64,000 bases of DNA from Alligator mississippiensis (Eukaryota; Chordata; Crocodylia; Alligatoridae): the NCBI RefSeq assembly GCF_030867095.1, contig NC_081831.1, positions 63,812,716-63,876,715 of the forward strand, read 5' to 3'. Positions 34,721 to 45,500 of this stretch are shown piece by piece. Each line of letters starts with the position of its first letter. Within the stretch, counting starts at the first letter, position 1. The position numbers and the translations under genes were made by a program. The notes beneath the pieces were generated by a model. The model was not told the DNA's origin and did not search any database. It was given only the letters and a program-made list of their open reading frames with translations.

Positions 34721-36066
34721 CCCTTCATTTCACTTGCAGAAAACCATCAAGCTTCATTTGAACTCACATCAGAGCCACCTGAAATCACCAGTTTTCCCAG
34801 CTTTTGAAGTAATGTGACAAATTAAAATTAGGCCTGGGTTCACCCTAAAGCAGACATTACGCTCACTCACAAGACTTGGTACTCTTTTGATGAAACTAAG
34901 GTGAACATGTTTTATTCCCCACACAAGGCCCATAATTCTTTATCTGAGAGAAAAAGAATTGCTAGCATTAATGGAACAGTCTGGCTATAAATCCTGTAGC
35001 GTAGTGCTCTGTATGGCATTGGAAATAAATCCTGGGGAACTTCCACATTATATCGATTTAGGGTCTCTCTGCTGACATTTTCCAATGTTTTCTGCAGGTT
35101 TTAAGGTTTCATTAAAACTAACAAAATATGTGTCTGTTCCTTTTGATTCTAACGAAAACCTCTGGAGTAGGAGCCAACGGACTGCTGTGTTTCAGAGACT
35201 ACTTTTGTAAGTGGGAACTATTTATGTTAGTTAAGATTGGCCCAAATCCTGCTTGTCTTACTTGAGTCAGAAGGACTTTAAAAGCAAGTGGGATTTGACT
35301 CATAGGTTGTAAAGTGTTTGGAATAAAAGACATTGCATCTGATCTTGCAAAAATGTACTTACCTTAGTAGTCCCATTGGTCTCCATGGGTAAGGATCACT
35401 CACATAAGTAAGGATTTCCAGTACTTATTCCTAACTGACATATACTGATCTTGGTTAAATAAACATTTACAAGCAGTGACAGTACACACAGTACGGTCAT
35501 AGGTGACCACAGTTATTTCCATTTCAAAGGATAGAGAATGTATTATTAACTTAGTAACCATGGTAAGTCAGCTGTTGATAAATGAACTTGATCCCATCTC
35601 CACTGTAGAAAAATTTCCCATTGACTTTAGAGGAAGCAAAATTGGACCCTTACTTCTGAAGAGTCACTTACAAGTGAATAAATTTAGTGTTACAAATGGC
35701 TTTTCATGAGGCATGCGTTCATTTTCACTGAGTGATAAGCAGAGACACTGGTTTTCTCTGTTTAAAAAAATCACAAATTCTCTGCTAAAACACATTCTCT
35801 GATTAAAACCCCCAAATCTGTGTTTTTCAGTAACTAAAATGAAACACCCCTATATATGCGTTTGTTTGTTTGTGTGTGTATATATATGTATATAGGTATC
35901 AGTTGAACACAATGTTTTATTGATATATTTACAATTTTAAAGAAACTTGGAAGGATACCAGTGCCTCAGTTACTATAATAACAAAATTCATCTATAATTA
36001 TTAAAATTAATTATAAAATTAATAAAAATATAATAAGCACTCAAATAATTCTAAATACCTATAAAT
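34721..36066. other. No gene; relic repeats and a TA-rich tract
   Basis: At about 35,335-35,420 there is an ancient palindromic relic ('TAGTCCCATTGGTCTCCATG' with ACTCACATAAGTAAGGA). A similar one lies at 35,590-35,680. (TGTT/TG/TA)n low complexity occupies about 35,860-35,896. Confidence 0.4.
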
Positions 36067-37178
36067 AATGGTATTTGATTTGGGGGGTTTATCACGGAAA
36101 ATCAGAGCTCTTCCTGCCCCCTTTGCTCACCAGGACATGGGTCCTGCTGCGACTGTGCCTCCCTCCTGCTTTATGGTGCTGAGCAGCCATGATATACTGG
36201 TGCCCTGTCCATGCCATTGTCCCTCACTGCCAAGCCATAGCCCCCTGGCCCTGCAGGTGCCCCTCATTCTCCACTCACACTACCTAGCCCTGACGGAAAG
36301 GGCCCCCAACTGCCAGGGCTATGGGGCCAGGGACCTGGGTCTGCAGCCCCCCGCCCCCAGTAGCACCCAAGCCCTGGCTGCCACCTGTGGAAGGCAACAG
36401 CTGTTTTGTGCAGAGCACAGAGCTTGGTTCCCCCTCTCCTGCAGGTGGTATGGATGGAGTGGAGCCTGTGGGCAGGGGCAGGTATGGGCTACCTGCTGTG
36501 GGCTCAGGGATCCCCACCCTGCTGTCCTCCCCTTGAGGCATCTGCAGCCCAGTGGCCAGGACCCAGTGTGGCAGGGCGGGGGGGGGGGGGGTGCAGTGTG
36601 GTCGCTGGGAGCCTCATTTCACCATAGTGAAGTTCTCCCTGCCCACCTAGCAGCATGAGGGGCACAACTCTGTGCCACTACCCACACTGCTGCTCAGTGG
36701 GCAGGGGGCACCTTGCCTTGGCGGTGCAGGGCTTGTGGCAGCAGCACCAAGGCTTCCTGTTCCGCTGTGCCCTGCTGCACCAGGTCCCACCCACTGGGCC
36801 ATGGAGGCCCCTAGTGCAAGGGCATCTGGGCAGGGAGCCCCAAGCTTGCAGCGGGCAGTCCACATCCACCCCTGCCCTGCGTACAAATCTGAGGGGCATG
36901 TACCCTCTATGCCCCCCCAGGAGTGCACGCAGTGGTGGGAAGCCGGGCCTCCCCTCCTGCTGCACCTGGACAAGCCACCCATGGCTCCCTACCACTCCTT
37001 GCCCAGGCCCTGCAGGATGCATTTGAGCCCCAAGCCTCATGCACCATATGGGCTGGCCAGCAGCCTCAGCCCTGCCCAACTTCTTCCCTCCCTAAGAGTG
37101 ACAAATAAGAGCTGGCATTTCCCAAGGGGAAGCCTGAGTTATTCAGGGGTGCCTGGAGTCTAAAAAGGGTGAGAACTG
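36067..37178 (-). repeat. GC-rich repeat block ending in a hAT-like terminus
   Basis: The right edge is 'AAAAAGGGTGAGAACTG'; reversed it reads CAGTTCTCACCCTTTTT, a hAT-type end, next to AGACTCCAGGCACCCCTGAA. About 1.1 kb of GC-rich sequence precedes it with overlapping ORFs on both strands and a 13-base G run at about 36,579. The left end is not defined; more than one element may be present. Confidence 0.45.
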
Positions 37179-37769
37179 CTATGCTAGAGTGAGAGAGACT
37201 GAAACTGAAATTGTCCGCTACTAAGTTTAACCAGCTCTGAAAGCAGCGGGCAGATTTTCTTTGATCAAAATGTGAGAAGTATAAAATAGCTTTTCACCAA
37301 GTTACATTTCAAAAGTTGTTTCCTAGTTTTAATAATCTCAGCTATTGCCTATAATACAAGGAAAGATAATTGCTTTTTTTGAATGTATATTATTTTTAAT
37401 CCAACTTTGTCACTTTAAAAGACTATGCTGCATGTATGTATGATTACAGATCAAACAGTGCCTCTGCAGAAAGATGGCATCCCCCATGAAGAAAGCAAAT
37501 TCTTCTGTTTCCCATTCTATGGGCAAATGGTCATAGTTCTGTTATATCTTTACTCTATCTGTGCAGCAACCTTACAACATTTTCTTGTAAAGAATCAAAT
37601 CCTGCTGTGCTCAGTATTTTATATGGTTTCTCCAAGAAAAAAAATTACTTTATGCAAATTTTTACACAAAGTAGAAGAAAAAAACCCAATGTTTCTGCCT
37701 TGCTTTGCATGGCAGTGAGTTACTTGGCCAATTCTACTCATATAAGTAGGTCTACTGATTTAAAGGGAG
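37179..37769. other. No feature recognised
   Basis: AT-rich sequence with short chance ORFs. Confidence 0.35.
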
Positions 37770-37990
37770 TCAGAATAGTCCAGAGGATTGTGCCCTAAAC
37801 TCAGGTTCTGAAGATCCAGGTCCTAGTGTCAGCTTGCCAGTGACATGCAATATGACATTGGCAAATCTTTTAACCTGTCTATGCCTCCATTTACCCATCA
37901 ATAAAATGAGGCAATAGTGCCTCTCATGTATTGAAACCTACTGAAGAAAAGTGCTGTGCTTATATGCGCTAGGAATGATTATTAAATGGA
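37770..37990 (+). mobile_element. MIR-like CORE-SINE
   Basis: The order tRNA-derived part ('AACTCAGGTTCTGAAGATCC'), 'TGCCAGTGACATGCAATATG', TTTAACCTGTCTATGCCTCC, 'CATCAATAAAATGAGGCAAT' and a 3' part with 'GTGCTTATATGCGCTAG' is the MIR/CORE-SINE layout on the plus strand. Confidence 0.7.
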
Positions 37991-38149
37991 ATTACACCTG
38001 AGTTTTGCCAGTATAGTTGAGAGAGATCAGGCCCAGTACTTGTATTATACAGCTTTTACCAGTGTTATTAGGATAATATAAAAGCACTGGTGGAAGAATG
38101 GTGGAATTTTTCTTTATATTTTTTACCTAAAGGATACTATGAAGTTGTG

Positions 38150-38410
38150 ACAGGAATACCTTTACTTTTCTTGGACTCTCAGGGATACTGAAGGGGTGTG
38201 GGGCACTTACCTGGGGTCCTGGGGGCCTCCTGGGGCTGCAGCAGTCGTGATCCTGCCACTTGGAGTCTGGCTGCAGCTGGAGTATGCTGGCCAGGCTCCA
38301 CTTTTGAGTGGCATGTGCTGCCTCCATGTGTGCTGCTCCACTTTTTTTTTTGCACAGCTTTTTTTGACCTCTGGATATCCAGGGGTCAAAGAAAGCCCCT
38401 GTGCTGCTTC
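38150..38410. repeat. GC-rich repeat with a near-perfect 28-bp palindrome
   Basis: Between 38,190 and 38,340 the sequence is GC-rich ('GGGGCACTTACCTGGGGTCC') in AT-rich surroundings. At 38,363-38,390 a palindrome centred on CTGGATATCCAG is flanked by TTTGACC and GGTCAAA, with one mismatched pair. The family is not recognised. Confidence 0.4.
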
Positions 38411-40173
38411 CCTGTAGTGCAGAGAACAGCTGAATGTGTGGTATGTGATTTATATGGTTTATCTTTCTGGGCATTTATTTGGTAGCATTTTTCAGCAAAA
38501 GATCTAGCCTCAATTCTCCTCTTGCGCCAATATTCAGACAAAGGTGAAGGTTTTGTAATGTTATTTTGCAGTAGGTGCAGTTTTTGTAAGGCTTTAAAAA
38601 AATCTTGGTGCTTGTATAAACACCAGTAATAGAAACTGGCCAGCCATGCGTACCATTGTTGAACCAGTATGGGAAATGGAGGGGGGAAGAGGCCAAGCAT
38701 GTGAGAACAGCATATGAATCCATCTTTTGCTTTGGTGCACTCAACTGTTCACTACTGCAGCTAGGTCAGAGAAAGGGCTGGGACTAAGAATACTCATCAG
38801 TAAGGCAATAAGAAGAGAGAGAGGGGCTGCCTTTGGCAAGGAGGAAGAGGGAGCATGATTGCCTAAGGCAAGTGATTTGACAGGGTAGCTCACAGGAGCT
38901 GCAGCTGGTGCCACCTGGCTAGAAGCACCAAAGCTGCTGGGAAAACACTGGCTTTCAGACAGTTCCATCAAATGAAGCAAAACGGGGCTGAATAATGAAA
39001 GACAGGATTCTCCATGTCCAATTAAGCAATACTCTTTAAACAGATGATATGTGTAAATCATGTTGACGCTCTTAAGTGTGAAGTTTTGGTCTTATTAATG
39101 GCCTGGTTTGAAACAAAACATTTAGCATGTCCTACAACCCACTGACTTCAGTGGCTGAATTGGGAGGCTGGTCACTTCTATGCCAGTTCTGTGATGCAGC
39201 AGGACTGAAAGGCACGGGAGGATAGCCAGGGCTAGGAGAAGTGCAAGGAAGGGCAGACCTGCATGAAGGACCTGTGTGGGGCTCAGGACTAAAGTGACAA
39301 AGGGTGCAGTACAGTGGATAAGGCAGCACAGTGGTGAGGCTGGGGAAAGTAGGCCAAGGCAAAACCTGACTGAGGTGCAGTGTCAGGGTGTGTGAAGCTT
39401 CAAGATGGGAGCAGAAGCTTTTCTGGAGGTCAGGCTTGAGGTACAGCAGTCCTGCATGAGGGATATTGTAAAGTACTTGTTTCCAATGCAGTCATTATAG
39501 GCCTTTCTCCCATACATTAACAAACTACCATCCCTTCTTGAAGACAAACCAAATGATTCTTGTGTGTACTCTGCCACCTACCACCTCTCTGAGCTTTTGA
39601 CTGGATGCACATTTTCAATACCAGTCTTCTTTCCTGGTCATATTTCCTTCTCTACCAAATGGATGGATACTGTGAATTCTGCTGACCTGATGAATAGCAG
39701 TTTCCTCAGTCATAAACTAAATCCAACACTAAAGAAGAACAGGAGCTAATAAATGGATAACCACTCTGTCTCCTATGGCTAATTTTTAATCCTTAGAAAA
39801 GTCTTTCATATAGTTTTGATGGTGTAAAAGGTCTGGCTAAAGCCTTGCACTCTGTCTACAGGGCATAGTGAAATGAAGCATTTAAAATCCATGGAATCAA
39901 TCAAAAAGCAGGGTAGAAAATGCAGCAGGCTTTGCTACTTTGGGGAATGATTGAAGAGATGATCCTAATTTTATTTAATCATGATTATCCTATTATTATC
40001 CTAAGCATATACTATTTCTATGGTACCCACCTGGCTCTTCACATTTACATTAAATAAAAGGCAGCAATTAAAATTGCTATTCTTTGCCTAAATAATACTT
40101 TCATTCTCCCCGTTATTTTTTGAAGTTATAAAGAATGATGTTTTTTTAAAACAAAATGTTGTTATTTCTGCAG
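38411..40173. other. No gene recognised
   Basis: Unique-looking sequence with chance ORFs of about 60-105 codons on both strands, none with splice context or familiar motifs. Confidence 0.3.
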
Positions 40174-40227
40174 TTTCCTCTAGGATCATTTATTTCTCAG
40201 TGCAAATGCACACCAACAGAAATACAG
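40174..40227 (+). other. Possible 54-nt internal exon
   Basis: A pyrimidine-rich acceptor (GTTATTTCTGCAG) and a donor (ACAG|GTAAAAG) bracket exactly 54 bases. Two frames are open; one reads FPLGSFISQCKCTPTEIQ. Length divisible by three and both splice sites favour an exon, but the sequence is not recognised and such pairs arise by chance. Confidence 0.2.
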
Positions 40228-40867
40228 GTAAAAGCAGGATTGATAACCTTTGTGGATTTTATATTTGCTCCAAAAAGGCCTGCCTTGGTGTGCAGTGAGA
40301 GATTTCAGCATTATCTTCATGAAATATAATGTGTGACTCTGTTTACCAGTTTAATCTTATGCTGCCTGTTACCTGAATTCAAGGAGTTAACACCCCTGGA
40401 AGGAAGATGATCCCTTTCTAAAGACACTCCTTGGAGGCAGAAATAGGAAATCAGTTTGTGTGTGATGTAGCCCTGAGTGGACTGTTAAGACTCATTGACC
40501 TTTTAACAGATCTGCCTGGGCCAGTTAATTGATATGTTAAAGGTGGTAGCCTAAGTAAGAAAACTGTATGTGCTAAGATGAGCTGCTATGAAACAGCGGA
40601 TCACTTGCTGAGGAACTCTGGTCGAAGGGGGAATATGTCATCGGCAAAGAGGTGGGAAGTTATACAAGGAAAACTCCTTCCTCAGAGACAGGGAAAGTAA
40701 GAGAGAGACCCTGGCTCAAGTTGCAGGCTAGGAGCAGAAGCTGTTGTGTGGTTGTCAGAATGAAAGCCTATGGTTTGGAGAAGCTCAGTGCTTCAGGAAG
40801 GGAACCCTGAATGCCCTTCAGTGCTCTACCCCAAACCCAACAAATGCTTCTGAGTGATGCGGTATCC

Positions 40868-41130
40868 AGGTTGTAGCCATATTGGTCTAGAGGAAAAAGC
40901 AGTCAGGGCTTGTAGTAGAGATGATGTGTTTTATGAGACCAACAACATTTTTACAAAAAGATGTCTTTAATTGGAAGCTTTCAGGCACGAGCACCCTTCA
41001 TCAGGCATTGGAGAAAAGATTGTAAAGTTCTCCTGGGTAGAAATGAAAGTTCATATTTCATAGGATTTCCCAGAGGAGTCAATAGATGGAAAACTCCTCT
41101 GGGCAGGCGGTTCATAGCTGGTATGGAGCC
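40868..41130 (-). mobile_element. Penelope-type terminal repeat, second subfamily
   Basis: 'GGTTGTAGCCATATTGGTCT' at the outer end, 'GAGACCAACAACATTTTTAC', and 'GGAAGCTTTCAGGCACGAGC' then ACCCTTCATCAGGC repeat the layout of the ends at 8.4 and 56 kb with different sequence in between. The inner limit is uncertain. Confidence 0.5.
40975..41006 (-). ncRNA. Hammerhead-ribozyme-like core, conserved positions intact
   Basis: On the minus strand CTGATGA (complement of 40,998-41,004) is followed by a stem-loop (GGGTGC/GTGCCT with G-U pairs) and GAAA (complement of 40,979-40,982), then GCTT. These are the conserved strands of a hammerhead in the right order. One extra A separates CTGATGA from the stem, and the third helix is not obvious, so cleavage is unproven. 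Confidence 0.4.
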
Positions 41131-41649
41131 TCTCACCTCTGTGTGAGGTGCTGAGTGATGAGGGACCTGAGGCAGGAAAACGCCTATCTATTTGTTTGTC
41201 TAGATCTGTGTTTCTTTTGCTGTTGTGAGTAAGGAGGGACTGGTTTGGGAGGCCTTTACGGAGCCTGCATGTTTGCTGCTGCTGCCCTGTCACTGAAGAA
41301 ATGAAGTGGGAGCCTGGAATAAATGTGCTCAAGGGACAGTCCAGGAGAAGGCTTGTTGAAACCACTGGGCAGTCTCTGGGAAGCAGCTAGGCCGTGTTTC
41401 CCTAAAGAGGTAACAGAAGAAACCTTTTTTTGGTGGGAAATATAAGGTTATATATGTCTACACTCCGAGTATCACTCCACAAAGAAAACCTTCACCTGTT
41501 ATAAATCAACACCCTCGCATCCTGCGTACCCTTTCAAAGGCCCGCTGGCCACCTGGACCCGGTACAATATCTGCCTCAGGAGCTACACCCAAACAACCTC
41601 TGGTCTTTCAGACCAGGCAGCTCCTTCCTTTCATCCCCGCTGGGCTGGC
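41131..41649. other. No feature recognised; approach to a CpG island
   Basis: Ordinary sequence, with GC content rising sharply after about 41,630. Confidence 0.35.
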
Positions 41650-41670
41650 AGGGTCACGTCCTCAGTTCAC

Positions 41671-41833
41671 CTGTCGTCCGCGTCGCGGTCCCCCCAGCTC
41701 CCGCCGGAGGACTGTCGCTGTCCTCAGCTCCACTGGTCTCCTCCTCCCCCTCGCTGTCACTGCCCCCTTCCCCGCTAGGGGGGACTTGGGAGATCCTGTG
41801 CCCCGCGTCTTCGTGCCAAGTGGCTTTGGCCAT
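41671..41833 (-). CDS. Candidate first coding exon, minus strand, unidentified gene
   Basis: The start codon lies at 41,833-41,831 in fair context (GAGGACATGG). The frame reads MAKATWHEDAGHRISQ, then an acidic serine-rich segment GGSDSEGEEETSGAEDSDSP, then a short Gly/Ala/Thr tail. It meets a consensus donor ACAG|GTGAAC after 163 nt (phase 1). The composition is protein-like, not a random GC translation, and the position inside a CpG island suits a first exon. Transcription would run leftward. No family was recognised and no second exon was found. A longer frame (from 42,525) through the same region uses a different phase and looks non-coding. Confidence 0.35.
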
Positions 41834-42122
41834 GTCCTCTCTCCATCCTTCTGGTAGCAGGTCTGGAGCGCGCTCAGAGCCACGCCACGTCCGTGTGCCT
41901 GTACAACAGGAGGTGCCTGGCCTTCCACACGGCGCTCCTGACTCCCTGGGGACAGTGCCAGGGCCAGGCCCGCACTGCCCTCGGAGCAAGGCAGCCAGGG
42001 CCAGGCCCACACCAGAGCCGAGCGGGGACCCGTGGATGTGGCCCTTACTATCCGCCTGCTGTGGGGGACCCAGTCCTCGGTGCCCCCCCGCAGCGACTGG
42101 GGTTTGACCCGGCTCGAGCCCC

Positions 42123-42397
42123 GTGCATGGGAGCCCCGTGACTCAGTTTCCCCCGGGGAGAGCCGCGATGCGCGCTCGGCAGGCAGCGGCGGGGCCGGCG
42201 CGGCGCGGCGCGGCGCTTCCTCCCATTGTGTCGGCGGCAGGGCAGGCGGCACCCCGCGTCCAGCCCCGGAGCCCGCGGGGCCACGGCTCCTCCTCCGCGG
42301 GCAGCCCCGCGCCGCCCACGCCCGCGGGATGCCGCCCCGCCGCCGAGCCCACGGAGGTGTGGCCGGCAGAGGCTGAGCGCCGCGCGCGAGCAGGCAG
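42123..42397 (+). other. Candidate first exon (5' UTR or coding), plus strand
   Basis: A strong donor, AGGCAG|GTGAGT, lies at 42,397/42,398 within the CpG island. A frame starting at 42,123 stays open to the donor, but it is rich in Ala/Arg/Pro/Gly as any GC-rich frame would be, so 5' UTR is more likely. The true transcription start is unknown. No downstream exon was confirmed; an acceptor at 46,857 precedes only MTPL and a stop. Confidence 0.35.
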
Positions 42398-42530
42398 GTG
42401 AGTCTCCCCGCCCGGCCCGCCCGCCCGCGGCCCCGGCACAAGTTTCTCAAACTCTTTGCCCCGCAACAACCGCCCCCCACCCCGGCCCCTCGGGTGGGCT
42501 CACGTCCCCGTCCGGCCCCGCGCACTTTCT

Positions 42531-45500
42531 CGCCTGTAGCCCTGCCCTGGGCCCGCAGACTGCCCCTGTCTCGGGACGAGACGCTGTTTCCTCCCCCATC
42601 CCTTCCCCTTGTGCTCCCGGAGTTGGTTCCCGCGTGGGACAGGACAGGACAGGACAGGAGGGGACTAGCGGGTTACACACACGCTGCCTTTTGCTGTATG
42701 CCCGCGACTAGGATGCCCAATTTGACTGTGGCTTTTAAGATCTGGGGATTTATTTTTATTTTTTGGGGGTGGGGAGGTGATGTTTAATCTACTCTGCTCA
42801 CGTATAGTCAGGGCTGATATCAAGGAATGAAACCCTTCAGGAATACCACACTCCTGTGGCACGTCCTACAGGCTTCACTAACCCAAGTAATCCCCAGGTG
42901 GGCTACTTGGACGGCTGGAGTTTGTGGAGCCAGGCTGGACTGGCGTGTAGGCATCCGCATCATTGCAGTTCAGTCGCGTTTAAAGGGAGGCTTGCAAGGG
43001 AATGGCTTTTGCTGCATGTCTGACAGAGAATAAGGGATGCATCCTGCCAGCCTCTGGAACAGGTAACTGCAAGCCGAGAAAGTTTTAGTGCTCTGTAATT
43101 TGAATTTTCAGCGGACTCACGCTGAGCAGAATTCGTATGTGTCTGCAGAAAGCAGTGTAGCTCAGAGACACTTTATGTTCATAACTGAGAGAGTAACTTT
43201 TTTTTTTTCTCCTCATTGAAAAAGGCGCTTCCTAGACTGGCCAGATCCTAGTTAAATCTCTGTGTCTTTGTAGAGCTCTACAGGCTGAAATGGGGCTCGT
43301 TATGAGTGACACTGATGTAGAATCAGGACTTCTGTTATGCACTGAGGATTTGGTCTGAAGTCCGGGGCAACATTGCAACAGACTTTTGGATTTGTGTCTT
43401 GGGGCTCAAACCCTACCGTCCTTACTCCTATTACTCATCCCAATTAAAACCGATGGGACCACTTGCTTGAGTAGGATTGACTCACATGAGTAATGTTTAT
43501 AGGATTAGGTCCCTGTTGGACACAGTCAGACCTCTAGATGTGTGCTTTGGTTTTACACCTTTTATACTTTGATCTTTCCAAGCATAACTACTAAACCTGG
43601 GAGGAGCAGGCATTTTTAAGACCAGGTTTACTAATTTTCCTCCGGGAATGACTGACACTCTTTCTTGATTTATTTACCAGTTTTTGCAAGGAAGTCAGCA
43701 AGTTTCTATTTTTAAACTAGGCTGGTCTGCAGGACGAACATTAATGCTTCACAGATCCCAGAGGTGGCTGATTGCAGGCGATTAAAACTTGTATACTTGA
43801 TAATGGTGAACTAGGTCTAAACTTGCTGTAAGTGTTAAATCAAGTATTCATGGAATGTTGGTCACTCCCTCCCTGATATCTTGAGTGATTGGCTCTAAGG
43901 AAATGGAGAGAGATTTGGCATTTTTTTTTAATCTCAATTAAAATAAGCCAATGAGGCTCAGCTGTGATGTAGTCTGGCTAGAGACTTATGGCAGGACTCC
44001 TTTTGCAGTTCTGCTTGCATGGAATCTGACTGAAGTCTGGGGATTCATGGGTGGATCTAGAATTTTGGAAAGGGGGTGCAGATGCCAAGGTGCCTCATCA
44101 CATATAAAACAGCACACATTTTTTGCAAGTTAAAAATAAACTAGAAACTTTACTAACATGCTCAGGACATGGGGCTGTGTTATGCAGTTTAACATTGAAG
44201 CAAAAACAAAAGTGACTTTTATTGGAATGCATTAAAAACAATCTGCAGGGCTGTGAAATAGGAGTTTCAACACCAGGAGCAGTGAACACACAGCAGAATT
44301 ACAGAACAAAGGCTAGCTTGATTGCTGGAATATCAAGATCGTTAAAAAGAAGAGAGGGTCCACACTTGTGGAATGAAGAGTTTACAAGGGGCCAAGTAGA
44401 TTATAAAGAGCCATGAAGTCAATTGACTTCCTTAGCACTGCCTGACTAGAAATGCTGTTTGTTGCCGCTGCCAGGCAGTTGGTTTTAAACTTTGGATGGA
44501 GCAGGAATCAGAGGGGTAAGTGCACTAGTGCAGCCCCTCTGGATAGACCCCTGGTGGGACTGCTCACCTGATTGGAATTTGACCATCAAATGAATGCATA
44601 GATTTGGGCTGTAATGCTGAACCTTTGCTTTCCTGGGCTTTCTTCCTTATTGCAATATAATGCTAAAAAATTCAAGTATTCCCAAATCCAGTAAATGAAT
44701 TTAAAGGATTGCATGGCGTGAGGGTTTATCTTGGAGTGAGACATTTTCCTGCTTGAAATAATCCAGTACTTGAGAGTGTTGGGAGCTCCATCACCCAAGA
44801 CCTATAAAACCAGACTAGATAATGCAGTGGGGAATATACTGTGAGAAGCAATTCTTGAGGTTGGGGGAAGGGTAATCAATTGAGCAGAGAGCTCTCTCCA
44901 ATGTACTGCTCTGATTCTGAACTGTGTTGCTTTGCTGTTTGGAGGTCTTGTTTTATTGCTTCTCATTAGATGGGCTGGAGATAGCAGCTTTCTTGACTCT
45001 TACCATTTTCAAGCAGTGCTTTTCTGGGAGGTCAATAATTTCTGAAAAGGTGCCCTAATGGATGGCATTTATTTTGGTTCCTTTGCTGTTGTGCCGTCTT
45101 ATTGGAACAAACCTACTTTGAAGTCCCATTGCAAGCACTCCAGGCTACTGCTGCTTTCACGCTGTTTGCATGAAGTGGTGGCGGTTGCTGGCAGTTGTTC
45201 ACTAGACAGAATACCACCAACACATCAACCTGAACCACCAGGAAAAGCTGTCTGCAAGGAGGAAGAAGCAGGTACATGTGACAAGTATGTGCGCATTGGG
45301 CATGTGTGTGTAGAGAGGAGGAGCAAAGGAAAAGAAAGCATTGTTTCATGCAAGGAAATTGCACCTAGAAGTGTTGAGAGTTTAAAAATGCTGAGTGAGT
45401 CTAGATCTGTTGAAATCAATGGGAGATTGGCCATTGTCTCCAGTTGGATCAAAATTTCATCTGCTGGCTGGTGCAGTAGGAAGCTGATCTTGTGTAGCAG

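Larger units (their letters stand above)
41650..42530. promoter_or_regulatory. CpG island promoter, possibly bidirectional
   Basis: CpG dinucleotides are very dense here, especially 42,050-42,450 ('GGCGCGGCGCGGCGCGGCGC' at 42,197), and rare elsewhere in the window. Such islands mark vertebrate promoters. Splice donors point outward on both strands: minus at 41,670 and plus at 42,398. No TATA box is seen, as is usual for this promoter class. Confidence 0.75.

Noticed and set aside
36068-37163. Several long overlapping ORFs (up to 196 codons) on both strands
   Set aside because: GC-rich repeat with a hAT-like end; frames overlap on opposite strands, Pro/Gly/Cys-rich, no splice context.
41662-42525. 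287-codon minus-strand ORF across the CpG island
   Set aside because: Arg/Gly/Ala/Pro composition expected of any frame in CpG-rich DNA; the shorter frame ending at the 41,670 donor is more protein-like.
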